Assembly (NCBI GenBank): GCA_036277115.1 | Contig: DASUNM010000027.1 | Coordinates: forward strand, 372,001-436,000 | From: Pyrinomonadaceae bacterium | GTDB taxonomy: Bacteria; Acidobacteriota; Blastocatellia; Pyrinomonadales; Pyrinomonadaceae | Length of the DNA stretch: 64,000 nucleotides | Direction of reading: 5' to 3' | Part shown: piece after piece, positions 57,223 to 64,000 of the stretch | How the letters are laid out: every line of letters starts with the position of its first letter | How positions within the stretch are numbered: the stretch's first letter is position 1 | Notes under the pieces: generated by a model | The model's input: the letters and a program-made list of their open reading frames with translations, nothing else | The model's database searches: none | What the model was told of the DNA's origin: nothing | Program-made: the position numbers and the translations under genes

Positions 57223-58680
57223 ATGCCGGGCGTACGAGCAAATGCGGGTTATTCGTCGATCACGCCTTCGCGTGCGCGCCGCGAAGCGTCTTCAGCGAGA
57301 CCCACAGCCATAGAAAACAACCAGCCGGCTGAAGCGAGATCGGAACGTTCGACTCTGCGCGCGGTGAAATTTGGCGTACCGGCGCTTTCCAACGGTCACA
57401 AGTTTTCTTACGCAGCGCTGTTTGCCTTCACGCTCGTCCTCTATGTACGGCCCAGCGAACTCTATGACTCGCCGGTTACGGCATCGATGGCGTTAGTCGT
57501 CGGCATCGTCACCCTCGTCTTTTTTCTTCCCACCCAGCTGGCCCTCGAAGGCAATCTCAGCGCGCCGCTAACCGAAGTAAAGCTCATCGTGCTTTTCACG
57601 ATGCTGGCAGTCGTGAACATCCCTTTGGCGATGAGTCCTCAGGATGCGTGGCTGACGTTCTCCGGCACGTTCATCCGGTGCGTCGTTATGTTTGTCGTGC
57701 TGGTCAATGTCGTAAAGACGGAAACGCGTCTGAAAGGGTTGTTGTTTCTGGCTATCGGCACGGCGTTTCTTTTGAGCCTGGGGGCCATCGATGAATATCG
57801 CCGCGGACTCGCGATGGTCGAAGGCTATCGGGTAAGCGGCAGAGGTGTCGGAATCTTTGGTAACACGAACGACATGGCCTTATTTGTGGTGACGATACTC
57901 CCGATTGCGCTGGCATTCTTCTTTGGTTCCCGGAGCAAGGCCGGAAAAATCGTTTTCGCATCGCTCTCAGCCGTGATGCTGGCGTCGATCGTGCTGTCTT
58001 ATTCGCGAGGCGCGTTCCTGGGACTGATCGTCGTGTTGATTTTCTTTACGATAAGGCTGCGGCAGCGTAACCGCCTGGCAATAATCGCCGGCATCCTGGT
58101 GGTGAGCGTTGGCGTCTCGTTTCTGGTGCCCGGCAATTACGGCATTCGTTTACTCTCGATCTTCGTTCCCTCCCTCGATCCGGTGCAGTCGTCAGATCTT
58201 CGCCGCGCCGAACTGTTCAGATCCATCTATACCGCGTTGCGGCACCCATTCTTCGGCATTGGAATGGGCAACTACATGGATCAGGTGTCCCTGAGAGGCT
58301 ACGTCACGCACAACGCCTACACCGAGGTGGCCGCGGAGATGGGATTGGGGGCGCTGGCCTGCTACACGATGTTCATCGTCGCTCCGCTTCGCAAGCTCGG
58401 CCAGATAGTTCGCGAAACTTTTGATCAGCGTGCCAACTCACGTCTTTACTACCTGACCCTCGGTCTTCAGGCGTCGCTGATTGCTTACATGGTGTCCAGC
58501 TTTTTCTTGTCGGTAGCTTATCTCTGGTACGTCTACTACCTGGTCGGTTATGCAGTTTGCCTGCGACGAATCTATGAAGCGCAAACCGGCAAGCCTGTCG
58601 TAGTGGAATCTCGAAAAATACGAAAGAAACGCGAGCGCGCGGCGGTGGTAACTAATTCAACCGCAGGAGTGATTGCATGA
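57223..58680 (+). CDS. O-antigen ligase/polymerase (Wzy/WaaL-like) membrane protein
   Basis: This 485-residue protein has a hydrophilic N-terminal tail and about 10-12 hydrophobic segments from residue 65 onward. The Wzy_C region has IVLSYSRGAFLGLIVVLIFF, then a large loop with ADLRRAELFRSIYTALRHP-like sequence and FFGIGMGNYM...HNAYTEVAAEMG, the ligase/polymerase hallmark. It should polymerise or ligate undecaprenyl-linked glycan in the periplasm. AAGGA lies upstream. Its stop overlaps the next start (ATGA). Confidence 0.88.
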   Translation: MPGVRANAGYSSITPSRARREASSARPTAIENNQPAEARSERSTLRAVKFGVPALSNGHKFSYAALFAFTLVLYVRPSELYDSPVTASMALVVGIVTLVFFLPTQLALEGNLSAPLTEVKLIVLFTMLAVVNIPLAMSPQDAWLTFSGTFIRCVVMFVVLVNVVKTETRLKGLLFLAIGTAFLLSLGAIDEYRRGLAMVEGYRVSGRGVGIFGNTNDMALFVVTILPIALAFFFGSRSKAGKIVFASLSAVMLASIVLSYSRGAFLGLIVVLIFFTIRLRQRNRLAIIAGILVVSVGVSFLVPGNYGIRLLSIFVPSLDPVQSSDLRRAELFRSIYTALRHPFFGIGMGNYMDQVSLRGYVTHNAYTEVAAEMGLGALACYTMFIVAPLRKLGQIVRETFDQRANSRLYYLTLGLQASLIAYMVSSFFLSVAYLWYVYYLVGYAVCLRRIYEAQTGKPVVVESRKIRKKRERAAVVTNSTAGVIA

Positions 58681-59834
58681 GTCTGGGACTGATTATCGAA
58701 GTAGCGTTCTGGTTTGGCGCGGCCGCGCTCATTTACACGTATGCCGCGTATCCGGTGCTGGTAACGTTGGTTAGCGTGCTGCGGCCTCGCCGGCTCAAGC
58801 GGGGCCCGTATCAACCCGCGGTAAGTGTAATCATCACGGCCTACAACGAAGAACGCGATATCGCCGGTAAGCTCGAAAACACACTGGCGCTCGATTATCC
58901 AAAGGAGCTTCTGGAAATTATTGTCGCGTCAGATTGCTCGTCCGATCGAACGGATGAGATTGTGCGTGGCTTCGAGTCGCGCGGGGTGAAGCTTTATCGG
59001 CAGCCGCAACGCCTGGGCAAAACGACGGCGCAGAACGCCGCGGTCGAGCGTGCTCGCGGAGAGATCCTCCTCTTCTCTGACGCGACTACGATGTACCAAC
59101 CAGATGTGTTGCGCGCGATGATGCCGAACTTTGCCGATCCGAGCGTTGGCTGTGTCGCCGGACGGCTGGTTTACGTCGACCCGAGCGGATCTAGTGTGGG
59201 GCGGGGCGCAGTCACCTACTGGAATTACGAAACTTTCGTGAAAAAACACGAGAGCCGGGCGTGCTCTTTGATAGGCGCGTCTGGCTGCATGTATGCGGTG
59301 CGCCGTTCAGCGTACCTGCCGCTTTATCCCGAAGCTCACGGCGATTTTATTATCGCCACGAAGATGGTGCAGCAAGGTTTGCGCACGGTCTTTGAGCCCG
59401 GCGCCGTCTGCACTGAAGAGACCAACCGGCGTGTTAGCAACGAGCTGAGCATGCGTGTGCGCGTCATCACGCAAACATTCAACGATCTGTGGCGTCACCG
59501 CGCGATGCTGAATCCTTTTCGCAGCGGCTTTTTTGCCGTGCAGCTCTTCTCGCACAAAGTGATGCGCTATTTGGTGCCGTTCTTCCTCGTGTTGACGTTC
59601 GCCACCTCAGCGTCGCTGGTAACGACCTCGCTGTTTTACCGGCTCGCTTTCGCGATTCAAGTCATCGGCTATGGTTGCGCCGCGCTGTCGGCCGCACTTG
59701 AGCGCGTGGGCATTCGCAGTCGACTGCTCGCGCTGCCGCAGTATTTTGTGCTCGCGAACGTTGCTTCAGTCCTCGCTCTCTACAAGCTTGTGCGCGGCGA
59801 GCGATACGCGCGTTGGGAACCCATCCGTGAGTAG
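58677..59834 (+). CDS. Family 2 glycosyltransferase, membrane-attached
   Basis: This 385-residue protein has an N-terminal membrane helix, then the GT-A core: VSVIITAYNEERDIAGKLEN, IVASDCSSDRTDEIV, LLFSDATTMYQPDVL (DxD-like) and SLIGASGCMYAVRRSAYLPL. A Q/RxxRW-like RRVSNELSMRVRVI helix and C-terminal hydrophobic helices follow. It adds a sugar from a nucleotide donor to the lipid-linked polysaccharide. It overlaps the ligase gene by 4 nt. Confidence 0.92.
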   Translation: MSLGLIIEVAFWFGAAALIYTYAAYPVLVTLVSVLRPRRLKRGPYQPAVSVIITAYNEERDIAGKLENTLALDYPKELLEIIVASDCSSDRTDEIVRGFESRGVKLYRQPQRLGKTTAQNAAVERARGEILLFSDATTMYQPDVLRAMMPNFADPSVGCVAGRLVYVDPSGSSVGRGAVTYWNYETFVKKHESRACSLIGASGCMYAVRRSAYLPLYPEAHGDFIIATKMVQQGLRTVFEPGAVCTEETNRRVSNELSMRVRVITQTFNDLWRHRAMLNPFRSGFFAVQLFSHKVMRYLVPFFLVLTFATSASLVTTSLFYRLAFAIQVIGYGCAALSAALERVGIRSRLLALPQYFVLANVASVLALYKLVRGERYARWEPIRE

Positions 59835-59841
59835 CCTTCTG

Positions 59842-61404
59842 ATGTCCACTGAACCGGCAAAAATCGAATCCGTAGCGGTCGACGAGAATAGACACTTCCG
59901 CACGGATCACCTGAACGAGGATCTCGGGGCGCGCACGATTCGCGGCGGGGCGTTAACTCTGACTGTTCAGCTGTTGAAGTTTGCGCTCAGCACGGCCGTA
60001 ACGATTGTCGTGGCCCGCTTGCTCATGCCACAGGACTATGGGTTTGTGGGAATGGTGATGGTCCTGGTCAACTTTCTCACAATGTTTCAGTACCTCGGTC
60101 TGCCGAACGCGACCGTGAAGTGGCGAGAACTGACGCATGTCCAGGTCAGCAATCTCTTTTGGGTGAATGTAGGACTCAGCTCGGCGATCGCATTAGTGGT
60201 TGTCGCCTGCTCACCTCTGCTCGCAAAGTTCTATAAGCAGCCCAACCTGATCGGCATCGCTGCCGGTTATGCGCTGGTCGTGTTTCTGACGGGCCTATCG
60301 ATTCAACATCTCGCGCTTCTGCAACGGCAGATGCGGTTTGTCGCGCTGGCGGTGATCGACGTTGCCGCGCTCGCGATTGGCTTAGCCGTAACCATCATCG
60401 CTGCCTGGAAGGGCGCCGGCTACTGGGCTCTCGTGCTCAATCAACTCATGTTTGCTTCGGTAACGATGGTCGGATCATGGGTAGCCTGCAGTTGGCGGCC
60501 GCGGTTGCCGAGTCGCAATACCGGCGTACGGTCGATGATTAGCTATGGAGGAAATCTCACCGGCTACAACCTCACGACTTTCTTTGCCCAGAACCTGGAC
60601 AATGCGTTAATCGGAAAGGTTTGGGGAGCACACCAGCTAGGTATTTACTCGAAGGCTTATCAGATGCTGCTCACGCCAATCGGCCAGGTGACTACGCCGC
60701 TTTGGACGGTTGCCGTTCCCACGCTGAGCCGCCTGGCTGATTTTCCGGAACGCTATCGCGCCGCCTATCTGAAAATCGTTGAGAAAATCGCGATGCTGAC
60801 GATGCCCGCCGTGGTCTGCGGAATCGCGACTTCAGATTGGTTGATATTGCTGCTGCTGGGTCAACAATGGAACGACGCGTCGCGTGTCTTCATGTTCCTC
60901 GGCATTGCCGCGATTTTTCAACCGATTAGCCGCACCGGCCTTTGGCTTTTCATGACTCAGGGCCGATCGCGCGAGATGTTCAAATGGGGAGTCATCGGCT
61001 CGAGCATCTCGGTGGTCTCGATACTGGTTGGATTGCGGTGGGGCGCCACCGGAGTTGCTGCCTCCTATGCGATCACCGACCTGTGCCTCACAACGCCGTT
61101 GATGTTTTGGTATGTCGGGCGTAGGGGCCCGGTCAGTATGAGCGACGTTTATCGAACGGTCGCACCCAGCTTGCTCGCGGCCGCCGGTTCGCTCGTTGTC
61201 CTCGTGATAGCGCGGCCATGGATTGAAGTATTCGGATCTCTCATCGCCCGGCTGTTTCTTGCGTCACTGATTACTCTCGCGACGTCGGCCACCGTGCTGG
61301 TGGTCATGCCGGCAGGTAGGTTGGCAATTCAAAGCCTTAAAGAAACGCTGCTCCTGTTACTAAAAGGCAAGAGCAGTCTTCGCGCTCAGACAATCACCAA
61401 GTAA
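59842..61404 (+). CDS. Wzx-type polysaccharide flippase (MOP superfamily)
   Basis: ATG 59842 follows the GT2 stop by 7 nt; a GTG at 59827 in frame would overlap it, and the longer frame back to 59671 is a GT2 shadow. The roughly 520-residue product has about 12-14 membrane segments. The WzxC-like signature is ARTIRGGALTLTVQLLKFAL, VVARLLMPQDYGFVGMV and FFAQNLDNALIGKVWGAHQL. It flips undecaprenyl-linked repeat units to the periplasm. Confidence 0.92.
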   Translation: MSTEPAKIESVAVDENRHFRTDHLNEDLGARTIRGGALTLTVQLLKFALSTAVTIVVARLLMPQDYGFVGMVMVLVNFLTMFQYLGLPNATVKWRELTHVQVSNLFWVNVGLSSAIALVVVACSPLLAKFYKQPNLIGIAAGYALVVFLTGLSIQHLALLQRQMRFVALAVIDVAALAIGLAVTIIAAWKGAGYWALVLNQLMFASVTMVGSWVACSWRPRLPSRNTGVRSMISYGGNLTGYNLTTFFAQNLDNALIGKVWGAHQLGIYSKAYQMLLTPIGQVTTPLWTVAVPTLSRLADFPERYRAAYLKIVEKIAMLTMPAVVCGIATSDWLILLLLGQQWNDASRVFMFLGIAAIFQPISRTGLWLFMTQGRSREMFKWGVIGSSISVVSILVGLRWGATGVAASYAITDLCLTTPLMFWYVGRRGPVSMSDVYRTVAPSLLAAAGSLVVLVIARPWIEVFGSLIARLFLASLITLATSATVLVVMPAGRLAIQSLKETLLLLLKGKSSLRAQTITK

Positions 61405-61420
61405 GTCTCATTTAGATCCC

Positions 61421-62155
61421 ATGAATTCAATTCGTTCCGCACAGAAACAGATCGAAGCAGCAGAGTACGAGGCGTATCTCAGATGCGCGAGTGAACGCTT
61501 GCTCGAAGCTGTGACCGACCCGCAACGTTTTGATCCTCTCCTGGAAGCGATCGCTGACGTCAAAATAGATCGCGTCCTGGATGTCGGCTGTGGGATGGGA
61601 CAGATGCTTTACCCGTTCCTCAAGTTTCGCCAGGCCTTTGGGGTGGGACTCGACGCTGAGCCAAGAGCCTGCGAAGTCGGGCGCGAGTTTTATGCGGAGC
61701 ATGTTCCGTCCGCTCGGGTCACCTTTATTCATGGCAGCGCGGAACGGCTACCGTTTCCCACGTCCAGCTTCGATATCGTGAACTGCGGTCTGGCCTTGCC
61801 CTATATGGACAACTCGCGCGTTTTGGACGAAGTGGCGCGCGTGCTGCGACCCGGTGGTGTTTTCCTGTTGCGGATTCATCACCTGCGATACTACTTGCGC
61901 GAATTCTGGCAGAACCTGACCGCGCGGCGGTTTCTATCACTGGTGCATGCCGGTCGTGTCCTGACGGTCGGTAGTGTTTACCACGCGACCGGAAAACAGA
62001 CCGACACGCGACTGTTTGGCAAAGAGACTTTTCAAACGCGTTGGCTGTTGCAACGTGAGCTCTCCCGGCGCGGATTCACGGTTCGCTCAGAACGACCCGA
62101 CGGCACACCGCAGGCACCTGCTTTCGTGATCGCCAAGGAGTACCAGCGATGCTGA
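61421..62155 (+). CDS. SAM-dependent class I methyltransferase
   Basis: This 244-residue protein has motif I RVLDVGCGMGQML, post-I GVGLDAEPRACEVG, and GSAERLPFPTSSFDIVNCGL followed by EVARVLRPGGVFLLRIHH, the Methyltransf_11 pattern. In this operon it probably methylates a sugar or lipid-linked intermediate. It overlaps the deacetylase gene by 7 nt. Confidence 0.9.
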   Translation: MNSIRSAQKQIEAAEYEAYLRCASERLLEAVTDPQRFDPLLEAIADVKIDRVLDVGCGMGQMLYPFLKFRQAFGVGLDAEPRACEVGREFYAEHVPSARVTFIHGSAERLPFPTSSFDIVNCGLALPYMDNSRVLDEVARVLRPGGVFLLRIHHLRYYLREFWQNLTARRFLSLVHAGRVLTVGSVYHATGKQTDTRLFGKETFQTRWLLQRELSRRGFTVRSERPDGTPQAPAFVIAKEYQRC

Positions 62156-63180
62156 AACAAGGGAAGCAAGCGGTGCTGCGTTCGCTGAAGCGTTCCGGCG
62201 TGTTCACGATCGTTGACCGATCGAAGTGGCGGCGTCAGCGGCTGCTGATTCTCGGTTATCACGGAATCGCGATTTCCGACGAGCATGTATGGGATGACGG
62301 GCACTTCATTGCGCAGGATGTATTTCGCCAACGCTTACAGTTGCTGAAGACATCCGGTTGCGCGGTGTTGCCGCTTGATGAGGCAATCCAACGCCTTTAC
62401 GCGAACGATCTGCCGCCGCGGGCTGTGGCGCTAACTTTCGACGATGGGACGACTGATTTTTACCACCGCGCATTTCCGGTACTCAACGAATTTGGCTTTC
62501 CGGTGACGCTCTATTTGACGACGTTCTACTCCGATTACCAAAAACCAATTTTCGATTTGATGATTTCCTACCTGCTCTGGAAAGGTCGAGAACAGGTCTT
62601 AGATCTAAGTGGGATTACCGGCATTCGTTCGGAATCCACGCTCTCTGATAAACCCGCACGCGACGAGGTCACCGGTGAGATTCGCGCCTTTGCGCGCAGC
62701 AAAGGTCTTTCGGCGGACGAAAAAGACTCGCTGGCTCGATCAATTGCCGAACAATTTAAGATCGATTATGACGCGCTGCTGGGGCAACGGAAATTACATA
62801 TCCTGAGTCCCGACGAGGTTTCCGAATTGTCTGGTCAAGGTGTAGATGTTCAGCTCCACACGCACCGCCACCGCACACCGCGAAATCGCGAACTTTTTCT
62901 CCGTGAGATCGAAGACAACCGGAAACGTCTGCACCAGTTAACCGGGAAAACGGCAGAGCACTTTTGCTATCCGAGCGGAGACTACGACCCGGTGTTTCTC
63001 CCCTGGTTAAAAGAAGCCGGCATCGTCTCTGCGACGACGTGCGAAACGGGTTTGGCTTCACGCGATTCCCATCCCCTGCTGCTGCCGCGGCTCCTCGACG
63101 TTTCCAGGCTCTCCCCCGTTGAGTTCGAAGGTTGGCTCACTGGTATCTCATCCGCACTTCCGACACGAGGCGGACTTTAA
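62149..63180 (+). CDS. Polysaccharide deacetylase (NodB/CE4 family)
   Basis: This 343-residue protein opens LLILGYHGIAISDEHVW. NodB motif 1 is VALTFDDGTTDFYHRAFPVL (catalytic and metal Asp pair), motif 2 is VDVQLHTHRHRTPRN (metal His pair), and FCYPSGDYDPVFLPWLKEAG follows. It removes N- or O-acetyl groups from glycans. Lack of a signal peptide suggests cytoplasmic or membrane-associated action. It is the last gene of the polysaccharide operon in view. Confidence 0.92.
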   Translation: MLKQGKQAVLRSLKRSGVFTIVDRSKWRRQRLLILGYHGIAISDEHVWDDGHFIAQDVFRQRLQLLKTSGCAVLPLDEAIQRLYANDLPPRAVALTFDDGTTDFYHRAFPVLNEFGFPVTLYLTTFYSDYQKPIFDLMISYLLWKGREQVLDLSGITGIRSESTLSDKPARDEVTGEIRAFARSKGLSADEKDSLARSIAEQFKIDYDALLGQRKLHILSPDEVSELSGQGVDVQLHTHRHRTPRNRELFLREIEDNRKRLHQLTGKTAEHFCYPSGDYDPVFLPWLKEAGIVSATTCETGLASRDSHPLLLPRLLDVSRLSPVEFEGWLTGISSALPTRGGL

Positions 63181-63203
63181 CCCTACTCATTGGCAGGTTT
63201 CCC

Positions 63204-64000
63204 ATGAAGATAAACCGACAACGCAGAACCGAATTAGCTACAAAGATGTTCCAGCTCCTTTACGAGCATCCCGCTGGTCTGGCGATGGAAGGAATCGTCG
63301 CTCAACTGGAAGAATCAGTTCCCCTGACAGCGGCGGAACGCGGTCCACACCATGTGCAGGCGAATCGCAGCGCGTTCGAAGAGGCTCTATGGACTGGCAC
63401 GATCGCCGCGGCGAAAGCCGGTTGGTTGGAAAACAACCGCGGCCATCTTTCGCTCACGGCCGAGGGCAGGGAGGTCTTCCAGGACATCGGAGACAAGTTC
63501 ATCGCTGAGGCGGCTTCGCGTTCAATCAAGGGTCGCTTGTCCGTAACTTCACCCGACGCTTATCGGCGCGCGACCGGCTTAGTTGATCGAGTTTTGATCG
63601 AATATCGATTGGCGCGACGTGTCGGTCTGCGGCAGTTGTTGAGAAAACCAGAAAACGGCAGTAGCTGGGAGAACGTCCTGCCCATTCAAGCACCCCAGAG
63701 GTTCAGCCTGCCAGAGAATGTGAAGAATCTGGCGTCGGTGATCGATAACCTCAAGTCAACCCACGAACGTTACTTTGAGGGAGGTCACGCGATCTACATC
63801 CCGCCGCAGGTGGCCCGCCAGAGTGTCTTCGCGGAACTTCTTGAAAACTATCCGGCCGACGCCGGCATCAAGCTGATTAAGCATCCCGGTGGCGTGGACG
63901 AAAGCCACTATCTTCGCGCCGGCTTTGGCGCCGGAATTGGCGAGAGCGTGATGCAAAAGAACGTGGTTTACGACCATCGACGTTTGACCCTGGTGGCAAA
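63204..64000 (+). CDS. Winged-helix-like protein of unknown function (3' end outside window)
   Basis: From ATG 63204 (GGCAGG upstream) the frame is open to the window edge for 265 codons. The N-terminus (RRTELATKMFQLLYEHPAGL, MEGIVAQLEESVPLT) and the EEALWTGTIAAAKAGWLENN then LSLTAEGREVF segment resemble the winged-helix N-domain of Mrr-type proteins. The rest (YFEGGHAIYIPPQVARQSVF, HPGGVDESHYLRAGFGAG) is not recognised. It begins 23 nt after the deacetylase and may belong to the polysaccharide operon. Confidence 0.7.
   Translation, partial: MKINRQRRTELATKMFQLLYEHPAGLAMEGIVAQLEESVPLTAAERGPHHVQANRSAFEEALWTGTIAAAKAGWLENNRGHLSLTAEGREVFQDIGDKFIAEAASRSIKGRLSVTSPDAYRRATGLVDRVLIEYRLARRVGLRQLLRKPENGSSWENVLPIQAPQRFSLPENVKNLASVIDNLKSTHERYFEGGHAIYIPPQVARQSVFAELLENYPADAGIKLIKHPGGVDESHYLRAGFGAGIGESVMQKNVVYDHRRLTLVA

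Overview
This 64 kb window comes from a bacterial chromosome, most likely an Acidobacteriota member (Blastocatellia/Pyrinomonadales-like). That assignment is inferred from gene content: an Oar-type TonB receptor with a carboxypeptidase-regulatory N-terminus, a giant secreted RHS protein, a GNVGIGT-repeat secreted protein, a FecR/DUF6600-like protein, many TPR and signal-peptide proteins, and very dense intergenic palindromic repeats. No rRNA, tRNA, CRISPR array or complete insertion sequence was recognised.

Layout. 1-2.05 kb: end of a methyltransferase/FAD-oxidoreductase pair. 2.35-15.0 kb: cell-surface and secreted proteins (Oar-like receptor, GNVGIGT-repeat protein, RHS protein and a possible partner gene). 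15.2-17.6 kb: TPR protein and two small exported proteins. 17.7-30.1 kb: the replication-origin region, khpB/jag-mnmE-mnmG-[two parS]-parA-parB-dnaA-[oriC candidate]-dnaN-recF-gyrB, all on the plus strand. The dnaA-dnaN spacer carries DnaA-box-like sites followed by a run of DnaA-trio triplets. 30.2-35.8 kb: exported proteins, a serine beta-lactamase-like hydrolase with TPRs and a gluzincin-like protein, separated by repeat-rich spacers.

35.9-41.9 kb (minus strand) is the most unusual segment. It is a compact five-gene operon: a Dcm-type C5 methyltransferase, an EcoRII-type endonuclease, a protein with two GHKL ATPase modules (an N-terminal MutL/Hsp90/MORC-like one and a C-terminal histidine-kinase-like one), a receiver-domain protein with an unrecognised C-terminal domain, and a Vsr mismatch endonuclease. 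It looks like a CCWGG restriction-modification-repair module physically coupled to a two-component-like signalling pair.

42.1-53.6 kb: an ATP-dependent DNA ligase whose gene carries in-frame palindromic repeats, a formylglycine-generating-enzyme-like protein with an apparent frameshift from its signal peptide, a penicillin acylase, a retropepsin-like protein, a beta-trefoil protein, an alpha/beta hydrolase and a FecR/DUF6600-like protein. 53.7-55.5 kb: a STAS protein lacking the phosphorylatable serine and an NTR/TIMP-like exported protein. 55.8-63.2 kb: a sigma-like HTH protein followed by an exopolysaccharide operon (O-antigen ligase/polymerase, GT2, Wzx flippase, methyltransferase, polysaccharide deacetylase). 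The window ends inside a winged-helix-like gene.

At least five families of short palindromic repeats (R1-R5 below) fill the spacers and also enter reading frames, supplying in-frame peptide, a C-terminus and a ribosome-binding site.
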